A stretch of DNA of 45,876 bases, from assembly GCA_000320545.1 (NCBI GenBank), contig ADNK01000470.1, forward strand, positions 1 to 45,876. The letters run 5' to 3'. Positions 9,568-20,866 of the stretch are shown here, piece by piece (within the stretch, counting starts at the first letter, position 1; each line of letters opens with the position of its first letter). The notes under the pieces were generated by a model that did no database searches, had not been told where the DNA came from, and saw only the letters and a list, made by a program, of their open reading frames with translations. The stretch comes from Bigelowiella natans CCMP2755. Lineage: Eukaryota > Cercozoa > Chlorarachniophyceae. Both the position numbers and the translations under genes were made by a program.

Positions 9568-12500
9568 TTAAGTGTCCTCTCGAAGTTGTCGATTCGCACT
9601 TGAAAATGCGTTGATTCCTAGCATCAACCATCCTTTGATTGTTGTAAAAGCTTGTCCTGCATTTGAATATTGAGAATGTGGATATCTGGCACCTAATTGC
9701 TGAGCTATGACCAAGCCACTAACATATCCAAATTCATGGAGATTCATCATGAGCTCCGCTCCTGCAAACCAGACTGCTCCCCTCCCTTGAAATTTGTGTA
9801 AGTTTCTCCCCATGATGAAGAAATCTGTGGTATGCGGAATATGCTGAATACTACCAGATCCTAAGGGCAGGGATGTTAGAAAGGTGTCTGGGAGTTCTTC
9901 AGTATCGGAGTCCTCGAATATGATGGTAGATAATTGCTCAGGATCCGAGCAGCCTAGGGTATCCCTTCTTTGAATCGCGTTAAAGACTGTACCCCCACTG
10001 ATCCCATTGTTCGGTATATGAACATTATACATCTCTGCATGTGAGCAGTTGTTGAAGAGCAAAGGTTTTTCAGTCACGGATGATTCCTGGTGTACTCTGA
10101 ATGATGTATTTACAGATTTGATGTGACGAAAAATTTCTCTGTGCATCTCGGACTTTTGCATTATTTTACGGGTTGCTGCTAAGTTTGTAGCGACCACAAC
10201 CTGATATGTAATCAAAGAAACCCTTAACAAATTTGATCGACGAAGGTAAACAGAAGAAATTGGAAAATAATAGACTAGACCTGGTCAAATTCTTCTATCC
10301 TCCCATCTGCAAAATATAATCGAGCGTTTCCTTGAGCACTATCCCTCGGCTGTACGCCTATAATAGTTTCTCCCGTACGGATACTCAACGTGCTATGAGC
10401 TTTTAGTCGTTGTTCCCAACTCTCTAGGTAGGCAAGCGAACTATTGGGGAAAGTCCGTCCTACTATCTCTCCGAAAGATTTGCAAACTCCAAATTGTTCT
10501 TCAAAAAAGTGAACGAGAGCGATTGGCGATTCCAAGTACGTGATACCCGATGCGATGTAGGTTTGCTGACACGGCCTCAAGTACCTGCACAGTATATTAG
10601 AACATGAATGAATAAGTCTTCCATTGTCTTCATTTGTAAATTTTCACCTTCCTGCAACGAACTGTTGGTGCAAAAAATCGAAACTGAAATTGAATTGACT
10701 TACAAGCTGGCAAAGCGCTCGGAGAAATTATGCATTTGTAGAAATGTTCCTAGGGTTTCTGTCATAAAACGTTCCTCGGTGTAATCCTCTGCTGCCGCAG
10801 CAATTAGCTGATCGTATTTTTCAATCTGAACACAACATACAATAAATTGCTTATCTTCTAATCTCACCTTGTCAGTAACAAAAGTGACGTAGGCCAAATA
10901 ATACAAATATAGAGCTTTCTTTCAATGTATGAGGACCTCTTGCTGCATTTCCGATAATAGATTCTCCGCTGCCTCGGGCAGCCCTGAGGATCCGATTGCA
11001 GTGATATTTGACTGGAAATCTCCTTCATGAACAGTAACCGAGAACCGCAGCCTCCCAACTCTTGATTCTACCCTTAAGTCGCTTTCAAGTAGTTGAAAAA
11101 AGTTGTGGTATGTGGAATCAAATACTTTAAATGCCACATCCACACATTCTCCTCCTACACAATATGGTTTGATATTGCCTCCGAGACGCGGCTTGGATTC
11201 CTAACAGACATTATCATAGTGTAAATAATTTGAGATATGTGCAAGATATATTAGAGAAACAAATAAATGATAGAAAATAAACTCAGGAGTGATTGCAAGA
11301 TTTTGGTCATTACCAGGAGAGTAATAGCGTGTGGAGTATCCGTCGCTAGTTGATGTGCAATAGCCATTCCTGCAACACCTCCACCAATGATCGCAATTTT
11401 TTGCCCTTTGGGCACCTCCACAATACTGCAAGTGAGTGGATCTTGAAGTACTAAGGTGGAAATTAGAGCCATAGAAAATCCGAGAAGCAAAATACTACAT
11501 ACGATACTTGCAGTTTTCGGGATGCTTTCTCTGCTATGTAACTTATTTTGACGCTCCGACAGTTGACCAAGTTTTACTGCGTAATCCCCATTTAATGTTA
11601 TTATTGTATGCCTTCTTGCATCACAGGTTATCGATGCTCTTCTATCGGTGGTTGACGAGTCCATTACACTTCTGGTCGATTTTGCTCGCCGCTTTACATT
11701 TTTATATTGTATAAACCGTACCGAAGGCCTTTGAATATCCTCTTCACTTGCAATTGGCCTCTGATAATCTGTGCTGAGTCTTGAAGCAGAGACTTGTTTG
11801 TCCTCATTCTTCTCGTTGATAATGATACTCTCGCTCTTACTTTGAGCTGTTATTCTGATCGTCGATTTCGAAGCGTAAACCTTTTCTTCGTTTTTCTCGT
11901 TCATACATTTGGTTGTTGCCAAGGATGCCATTTTTACTGGGGATGGTAATACAGTAGAGTGAGGTTGTGAAATACGGTTGTAGTGTTTTGTGCCGATTGA
12001 CCAATAAATATTTGCTATGTATAATTGCACAAGAAAGGTTGGACCAAGGATTATTGGAACAATTATCCGAAGAAAGAAGATCCAATCTGTTACAACGGGT
12101 CTCGTGAAACACATGATGTAGTATAGATACCACGTGAGACCTCCAATAGCAACTCTGAGGAGGATTGTGTAAATTGCAGTTGCCTTTAGCACCAGATCCA
12201 ATCGTCGAACTGCATTATATCTATGGAGTAGAAGCGCAGACCATATGGGCTGTTCGCACATACCATGGAGAGAAAATGCTATTCCAAACCTATGTTGCAA
12301 AGAACATTGAACATTGAACTTCGCATTGTTGCAAAAACTACATGTGCAGTGAGGAAACAGCAGTAATTAATGAAATAAATGAAATCACAAAATGTAACTT
12401 ATCTATTAAACTATACGTTATGTGAATTCGACCTTGCAGCAGAAAGATCAAGGCATCGAAATGATGCTGTCGTAATGATATATAGCATAACAATTGAGAA

Positions 12501-13022
12501 TAGGTGATGTAGGACGAGCTCCACTTGTAGCTGAGAGCTAGTAGCCCATAAGACAAGCTCGACAGCATAGAGAAGATTCATCGGCACAGCTGCGAATCCA
12601 ACTAGACCGGAGGCGTGATCAAATACAACAGTCCACGCAAGGTCATCTCCCCAATATTGGATTTCGTCGAATCGAAAGTCTGCGAAGAAACCCCGAAGAC
12701 TTGTGTCTGTACCAAGTATTTCCGCCCCGAAGTACAGCATCGCGATTAGCGCGCAGGTGGAGACGATAAGCTCGACAATATAAATGAGAACATTTAGTCT
12801 GCGACGAGGCTCTAGCTTCAAATATGTCTTAGAATAGCGCTGAAGTGAGAATCGAACTGTTACAAATAGCGAGACTATTCCGAAAACCCAGAAGAAAGCT
12901 TGTGAAGGGATGGAACGGAACAACACAGATGTTCCAAGTCTGTGCTGAAAGTCGTAGGATGTCGTGGCTCCTTGGCCGTCAAGTACAGCATCCGTGGAGT
13001 GCCAGGAGCGGAATCCAGACAT
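9568..13022 (-). CDS. Fusion of an N-terminal TLC membrane domain with a C-terminal COG2907-type FAD oxidoreductase
   Basis: The start is the ATG at 13022. Exon 1 (12433-13022) and exon 2 (11314-12289) join in phase and give a multi-spanning domain with about six to seven hydrophobic helices. It carries the HH signature of the TRAM-LAG1-CLN8 family (VELVLHHLFSIVMLY). A polar Lys/Ser-rich linker follows, then another TM helix (ASIVCSILLLGFSMALIS), then KIAIIGGGVAGMAIA, the GxGxxG dinucleotide-binding motif. Exon 3 ends at 11200 and supplies the ribose-binding Glu and LGG (LLESKPRLGG), followed by VDVAFKVFDSTYHNFFQLLE, which matches the VD.GF.VFN..TY.NF..L block of COG2907. Later exons end with GRGAVWFAGAELMMNLHEFG and YVSGLVIAQQLG, the C-terminal FAD-contact strand. 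COG2907 proteins such as UfaO work beside cyclopropane/furan fatty-acid synthases, so a lipid-acyl oxidation in the ER or plastid membrane is inferred. Exon boundaries in 10600-11150 are approximate. Confidence 0.8.
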
Positions 13023-13734
13023 ACTCGTATGCCCAGAGAAAAGTGTGATACAGGCGAGGGAAACGCAGGAGGAGCATGGAGCATGGAAGCAGATTTAGTT
13101 CCGTTCAATAACTGAACCTTGATTTTCCATAAGCGACATGAAAACATTTGCATCAATTCATAAAAAGGATTGGAGTTATTCGCTGATGACCATCGAATTA
13201 GCAACATTTACTTCCTGACATTGTTTCATACACACAAAGTACATCAGAAGCTCATCAATGCTCATCAAAATTTGTTCTCTCCATTTTTTTGTCAACAGGC
13301 TATTTTTAGACCTGAGGAATATTATGCAAAATGCCTTGCGACCTCACGTAGCGACACGCAAATTTGACGGTTGAGCCCGATATCCTACTGAATGGATGTC
13401 GCATAAGGAATTTTTCCTTGATATGGAATCTTTCAGGCAAGGAGAGCAAAGTGCTGATATTAAGTTCTAATGTTCAACAACATCTCTGTAATGATGTTGC
13501 TCTTTTTCACTTAGATCCCGTTCCAAAGACCTGTTTCCATATGAATCTGTCCTCTTTCCCGAAATAAAAAATGCATCTTGTGCGTCGGTAATGGATGACT
13601 GAGTCATGCGTCCGCATTGAAAAAGGAGAGTTAGAAGAAATCTGAGAATCCGTGCAAGTTTTGGGGTGCGACAATGAAATATTAATCGAAGGAAAGAAGG
13701 AAAGCTTTACCTGATTTCTCGGCATTCTCGGCAA
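13023..13734. promoter_or_regulatory. Bidirectional 5' region between the TLC/flavoprotein and two-pore channel genes
   Basis: No exon recognised. Contains the heptamer as TGTCGCA at 13397-13403 and TGCGACA at 13667-13673, the latter about 60 bp before the channel ATG. No canonical TATA box stands out. Confidence 0.35.
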
Positions 13735-16700
13735 ATGGAGGGAGTTGACCCAAGCCGTGCTTCCAATCTGGATGGCGTGAAGGTTTCATCTCAAGTTTCT
13801 GCTCCAACCTTGCCTGTTGCTAGCACAAATGCTACTAATCCAAACGAAGCTCTTGAGGGTTCGAGGTCAGAAGGAACGTCTCCTAATAAACCGGAAGATG
13901 TGATTTCTAACAATCAACAAGCACCTGATGGAAAATTTATCGAAGATGCTAAAAAACTCCGGAAGCAATCAATCAACAAAAAGATTGAAGGTTTATCGCC
14001 AAAATCATCGTATCGTAGTTTAAAACACCAGGTAATGCGTCGAAGAGGTGGTGCTACTCGAGGAGTTAGAGTCACGAAGACCAACATGGAAGATCTTGAC
14101 AATGAGTTCTTTGCATACATCAAGAGAAATACAAGAACTTCAATAAGCAACCCGAAATCAAAGTCGATATCAAGAACAAAGTAACGTGATTCAAGTGTAT
14201 ACTACATAATTTGTTAGAGTATAAAATTCAATCTATGCAGACGGTCAACGAACAGAAATAATGTCGTAGCTAAGATTGTGGAAGAATTGACTTTGCCAGA
14301 CCTCGATCGTCGGAAAACGTTTGTACAAATTTATTATCGTTGCTTTTTCCTCCTTTAGACAGGTTGAGAAATGAAATTTTTTATTTTGTCCTCATTTCCA
14401 TTTAGGAAAGATGGAGGTTACAAATTGTCGCCTTCTGGAGTTAATCGCAATAACTCAAGAACAAGATCAAAAAGACTTTCGAGTGGTAATAAGGAAGGAA
14501 CTGAAATGAAAGAAATCAAATTGCCGACAAAACACCCAAAATCCCCCAAAACACAGCCAAGTACCCCAAAAAGTCCTGGTGAAGTCAAAGGTCACCGTAA
14601 GACAAAAAGTCTTAATGATACTCCAGAAAATGGGGGGACCAAATCAATAGGCCAGAGTGAAATCATATCACATGAACGTAAAGATAGTGCAGGTCTCACA
14701 CTTATTGAGACATCAAATTCTGGTAAAACTATGACTGTCGACACGAAATCCTTGATCTCGGGAAATATGAGAAAGAGTGATGACGATATAGTCAAGCCCG
14801 TCTTCAAAGGGGCCAGTCTAAGCAATCTTGCTGCGGCTACTGAAGAAGAGAAGAAAGCTTTGTTGGCTATAGAATGGCAAAAAAGGTTTACAGCTCGTCC
14901 TTGCTTTCATCACCCTTACTCATGATTATACACAATGCAGGACTGATGATATCGTGACACAAATATTGATATACCTGGAATCATTTAACTTCTTCTCGGA
15001 GTACCTCCACAATAGACCGTAAGAGAGGATTGTTTATGTCACTTTTCAATTAAGTTGATGATTCTTTTCTTTATGATTTTTTTTATAATTAGAGAAATGA
15101 AGACACAAAATGCCCGCATTGAATTCTGTCGACATGCCAAGTTGGCCAAGTTTCAAAAAAATGAAAAAGTCTTTTCTAAGGGTCCTGGACTTCTACATAT
15201 GATTGATTAATTCTATAACAAGGTACAGAATTAAATATGCTCATATTTTCAGGCCAGGAAGATCACAAATTCTACATAATTCTCCGTGGCGAAATCAAAT
15301 TGGTCACAGAATCATCCGAAGGGGGGAAATCAGAGGTTACCAACAAAATATTTATTATTGTAAAGTCAACATGTATCCTTATTTTTTTTCAATCTTAGAC
15401 TATAATGCTCAAGGAAAAAGAATTCTTTGGGGATTCTGAAATGGAACCAAAAGGTCCACAAAAAGCAACAGCTATAACCACCAGTGAAACAGAACTTATT
15501 ATCCTGGAAGAGGTAATTAATCTGTTCACAGCAATAATTGTAATGGGAGAATTAATGAAAACCCCGCCAGGGAGGGTACCACGAGGCATTCGTGCAGGCA
15601 GCTCATGATGAGGACATATTGGACGAAGATGTAGAATCTCTAGATTCACATAACGCACTCATTAAGCAGCAGCTAAGCTCCATTGCAAGACATTGCCGGT
15701 ACCGCCCAGATGGAAAGCCGAGATCGGTGGAGGAGAGGATCGATCTTGCTGTCGAGTATATTCGTGCTTCCCAGAACTCCCGCTCGGTGAAAAAGCACAG
15801 ATTTCGACCGTACTTGGTCCATGAAATCGACGCAATTCTAAACAATTCAACTCTCTTCTACTACATGTAAGTTCCAGAGATTGAGTAATATCATAGAGTA
15901 TTATATGAAGCATTTTTAAAATTTAGATTTCTTGCTGTAGTGGCTCTCCACCTCATACTTGCAATTGGAGAGTACACATCTGTGGAAAATGCTAGGGAGG
16001 GATCTGATCGAGATCAAAGATACGCGTTGCTTGCGGTTGAATGGTTCATTGTAACGTTCTATTCTTCGTGCTACATCGGCGAGGTACTCGTATATGTCTC
16101 AACAATTGTGCAAAGATTTATGACAGATTGACAGATAATGTATTACACATAATTAGTTCTACAACGCAGGGAGGAAAGCTTTTCTTCGAAAGCGTATTAA
16201 TATTATATGGACAGTTGTAATGTTCCTGTTTATCCTTGATCTTTTAATTGCCACCGGATCGGGATTTCAGTTCTTCCGCTTTTCTCGTGTACTAAGACCA
16301 TTCATGTTATTTCTCAAAATTCCACTGTTGAGAATTGCGTACACGATTTCCGTGCGGACTTTGTTCCGATTAATACACATCTGGATCATATTCATCATAT
16401 TCTTTCTTATCTTCTCCTGTATCGGTAATGAATAACCCAATTTTTGTTGTCGTTCAAGCATACCAATATTTTTATTCCTGTCTGTTCTAGGGTTATACTT
16501 ATTCTCGTTTCAACGAGACATATATAACGAAGAGGAATTCAATATGGGAATCGGATATCCTAATTGTCAGGGTATACTAAAGTCTTATTCTTTCATTTCC
16601 CCCCAGCATAAATACGTACTTTGACTAGGTCCGTGCATTCCCGAGGGGAATGAACCGCTGCCATTTTGGGTTTTCACAAGCTTTGCTTCCTTTGAGCAGT

Positions 16701-19700
16701 CACTCATCACTCTTTTCGTGCTCCTGACGACTGAGAACTTTCCAGATGTAAAACCATTTTACAAGCTATATCTTTCCAACATAATTTACTATCACAAATT
16801 AGGTTTCACATCCACCGTATATGGTCTCTACTTTCTACAACACCTACTTCATAGTGTTTTGGCTTTTAGGAGAGGCTTTCTTGTTACAGTTACTCCTTGC
16901 CTTAATTTTCAATGTATACAAGGTGTAAAAAATACTTTTCCTTTGTCATTGAGGTAAGAGTTTTCACGATATAACAGGATCTCATGGAGAAGTACATGCT
17001 AAAGCAAATGTGGAACGAAAGATTCGCACTTCATTTTGCATTTGAGGTGAGACGGTATCTTAAGTATAAATATTTGGAAATAAAATAGTTTATACCCTTA
17101 TCTAGTGCCTCGACGTTACTTCCAGTGGCGCTATCACTCCGGAGACTTTCACTAAATTATTACAGCGGCTAAAACCGAACTATGACTTGGATACATGTCG
17201 TGCATTCTTTGACTTCATGGACCTAGACAAGAATGGCGGAATTGAAGAGAAGGAGTTCTGTGATTTCGGAGATTTCATTACTTACGAAATTCAGGTTCTA
17301 CATGCCAGAATGGAAAGGTGTTATTCCTAAGATTATAATATTTTTTTTTTAAACAAAAGGAATCAAGTTCGGAACAATCTGTTGACACGGAGAAAGATGG
17401 TTCAAGTCGGATCCCGACAATCTTGTGCTTCTCTCCTGAGACATCAAAAAAGATCGTCTATATTCATGACAGTAATATTGTGCATTCTAAACATATCTTC
17501 ATTTGTGGAGGCCATGGCTCAGAACTCTCACTCAAAGCTTTCTCCCTGATGATTTGTATGTTAGGTGCTGCTCACGATTACTTTGTTGACGTTATAATTG
17601 TATTGGAGTTCCTTACCCTTTTATCATTTGGTACAAAAAGAAGGATTAAAGAGGAGCAAAAAATTATCAGTTCTAATAATTGTCCGTTTTCAGGTATAGC
17701 ATCTGCAAATTTAACAAGAGATGAAATTGTGGCTATCAACGCGCTACAAGTGGCGACATGGGCTCTGTTTGTCCTCGACACAGGCATATTTATTAGCATA
17801 AAGGTTACACTCGACAAGACTAATCACAGGAAGAAATTTATTTAGTTTGAACATTTGAATTCAGGGAATATGGCAAGCACTTTCCACAAGATGGTCCCAA
17901 TTTGACATTGTCGTCAACGTTGTTACCTTTGTCGGTCTCGTTTTCCTGTTCCAGGGAAATGCGTTCGGATTTTTACGATTTTTTGGTAAAAGTTGTTTCA
18001 TTCCTGAACATTTTTGCCAGTATCGTATTGAAGATATTCTTGAGTCGATTCTGTTACCATCTCAGGAATGTTGCGAGTATTCAAACTAGCTCGTTATTTT
18101 GAAAGATATTTACAAAACCGGGGCCGTGAAAATCGATTGAGCAAAAAGGAAAGGACGATACGCGAAGTCCACGAAAACGAGGGGTTGAAGGGCGAGGAAC
18201 TCGATGAAGTTGTCAATGAGAGGTAAGTAGAGGAGAGACATTAAACAAGATAAATGATCGATCCTACTCTTTCTCCCTAGCTAATTTGTAATATATCTTT
18301 TTCAGAATGGTGGAAGAGAGGAAACTTGAAACTGAAAGTGAGATATAATCTTTAATTCTTTAAGGCTGTGGGCTTAATTCATAGACAAATATTGTTGACG
18401 GTAACCCATATTCTCTTTCAGACAAGATGACCATCCTCGACACCATGCTGAATATGATTCCATGGTAATACTATGTTGGAGAGTCTTCATCGTAATCAGT
18501 ACGACGGCTGATTGAAGATTATTCTCTTAGGTTTCTCTTCATGTGTTTGGCCATGCTTTGCGTGCTTATGTATGTGTACGCTATTGTTGGAACGGAATTG
18601 GTAATTACATTTCATCTCAACTCAACGTTCTGTCGCTAACAGATGTTTTCTATTTCCAAGTTCTCGGGCCAAAACGGAAATAATTGTAACGGTGCTGCTT
18701 GGATAGAGTACGACACAGAGGCTCGATTCTGCGACTTCTTGGGAGCGTTGACAACCCTTCTCCAAGTCCTGAAATCGCTCATACCCTTTACATATGATTG
18801 CCATTATCACCATTTGAAAATGTGCGTATAAAATACCTAATTGAGTTTACTATCATTCCATTCAGATCATAACAACTTCAAACTGGCACGAAATCATGTA
18901 TCCTGCCATAAGGGATCATGGTACATCGGTTTCAATTTACTTTATAAGGTATAGTTTGAATTTTAATGAAGAGAATTGATTGAGACTATCAACGAGATAA
19001 CTTAATTTATTATGTTCTATTCAGTTTCTATTTTCTTGCCGCTATCATCATGTTCAACGTCATGACAGCAGTCTTTATCGAGATATTTCAGACAATCAAT
19101 GTGAGAAACTCGAATTTTCTTTATTTCTATGATAAAACATTCGTCTATGGTTTCAGGAGGACAGTGATTTTACGGATGAAAGTAAAAACACAGCTGTAAG
19201 GCTAGACGATGTGTTGCGACGTAAAAATGCAGATTCTATTGAAAGTGACGACGAATATATGGTCAGTCCATTTCGGGAAATAAAAGTGATATTTATAGCT
19301 GTTTTTTTTATGATAATATTTCAGCAACCTCCACAACCTCAAGACTTGAAGGAGAAGATGGATAACCCAGTAAAGGCATCCATGTCAGATACCACGAGCA
19401 TAGGTACCGCCAGCGATGCAAAAAGAAAGAGTCTCAGCTCAAGCACCTCAAGTGTAGGCAAGAAACAATATTGGGCGACTAGAAAAGGAGGCAATATAAT
19501 GTCAGATGGGATAAGAAAAGCTTTCATTCCTGAAAAATATAAGGTTGACATGAGGTGAATGTTTCCTAAATAGCAAATTCAATGAGAGAATGAATTATAT
19601 TTCAGGCAAAATTCACTGCAGAAAGTTTTGACAACAACAATAGAGCACTTTTCTTGCGAACTTCAACGCTCTCATCTTCGCCCAGACATATTCGGCCAGC

Positions 19701-19887
19701 AGCTTCAACGAAAAATCTGCTCCATTCATCGGGTGGCACTGTCTCTGCTAGTGGGAGTGAAAAAAGGGAAACAGGGAGCCTACGAAATAGGCCATCAAAT
19801 CAGAATCTAAGACCAAAATCGAGCAATGTTGGAAAAGCAGCTCCCATTACAAATAAGCTTACCTCTATAGCAGAAGATAAGAAATAG
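13735..19887 (+). CDS. Two-pore cation channel with an N-terminal cyclic-nucleotide-binding-like domain and EF-hand linker
   Basis: Around two dozen exons. The first three (13735-14180, 14241-14322, 14406-14885) encode a polar Lys/Ser-rich tail. Exons 14941-15018, 15093-15181, 15253-15335 and 15399-15512 encode a CNBD-like beta-roll: FQKNEKVFSKGQEDHKFYII, LRGEIKLV, then FGDSEM...KATAI. Domain I covers 15571-16922: S1-S3, an Arg-bearing S4 (FRFSRVLRPF), the pore LFVLLTTENFPDV, which closely matches the animal TPC1 filter (LLTTANFPDV), and S6 LLGEAFLLQLLLALIFNVYK. The linker (17106-17317) holds one perfect EF-hand loop, DLDKNGGIEEKE, after a degenerate one, as in plant TPC1. Domain II follows with S2 HDYFVDVIIVLEFL, S4 LRVFKLARYFERY, S5, pore II (LITTSNWHEIM-like) and S6. 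The C-terminal tail is Ser/Lys-rich. TPCs are endolysosomal or vacuolar Ca2+/Na+ channels. The junction between domain II S1 and S2 (about 17500-17570) could not be joined in phase. Confidence 0.88.
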
Positions 19888-20866
19888 AAGACTAGATATG
19901 ATTTTGCTACATAAAGATTTAATCGTCATGATATCTATGGATTTAATCAGAGCATTATCTAGACAACACGAAGCTCATGTATCTAATGCAGCAATCAAAC
20001 ATTATTTCATGATGCGAGTTGTCCTTGCTACCTAAGCGTCGTCGATCGAAGAGCAATCTAGCACGCTCGCTCACGCATGCTAGTATGGCCAAGATAATTG
20101 CTCTATGCATACGCCATTAGGTACGTCTAAACCATTTAATTAATCATCTGTCATGCTCTAGTCGTCTACACTGTGCTAGCTGGCTAGCGGACTAGCGGGT
20201 GGCCCAGCTAGCCAGCTAGCCGGTGGTGCTAGAGTGCGTGCCCGCACTTGCTAGCTTGCTAGCTAGCTACCTAGCTAGAGTGTCCACATTCGAACAACTC
20301 TGGAACCACGTTTGCTAGATGACAGATCAAATTTGGCCAATCAAGCAATCTAGCAATGCTTCATGAGCCGATTTTGAATGAAGTCAATAATAACGAACGT
20401 CAAGGCAACATGTCTAGATGTGCCTGCGACGAAATCCATGCTAGCATGCTAGCATGCAACTACCCATTCTACGTGTTCAGATGCATTTGTGGTTGCAGCA
20501 TGCATCACAGCCTAGCTAGCTAGACATGGTGAAGGCATTTGCATCATCGACATGCGGCTCATAAATGCACATTGTCAATCTAACACACACGTAATCATGA
20601 GTTTGATGTCTAGAGAAGTCAACTTCTACAATTACATAAGTGCATGGACAGTGCACGGAGTACGGACGAACAGCGCTTGAAAATCATATCAAGTTTATTC
20701 TTGTTCTAGTTTTGAGCAGTAGAATCTAACCACTGATTGAATAACTGTTGATTATCTTCTCCATCTTTCGATTATCCGGATAATACACGTACGAAACAAT
20801 CTTGAACTTCTTCAAAAAATAAAGCTTCCACCGCCATCACGTAACGCTGAATTCACGGAAACATCG
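19888..20866. other. Convergent intergenic block of GCTAGC/GCATGC palindromes
   Basis: No gene seen between the 3' ends of the channel and methyltransferase genes. The densest palindrome block of the window lies at 20165-20281 (overlapping GCTAGC, CTAGCTAG, CCAGCTAGCC), with further GCTAGCATGC repeats at 20437-20458 and a TAGCTAG cluster at 20512-20523. Reads as a low-complexity mosaic of CTAG and CATG tetramers. Confidence 0.6.

Noticed and set aside
16220-19110. Four-domain Ca2+/Na+ channel or CNG channel
   Set aside because: Only two six-TM repeats are present, the filter LLTTENFPDV is TPC-type, and an EF-hand linker joins the repeats.
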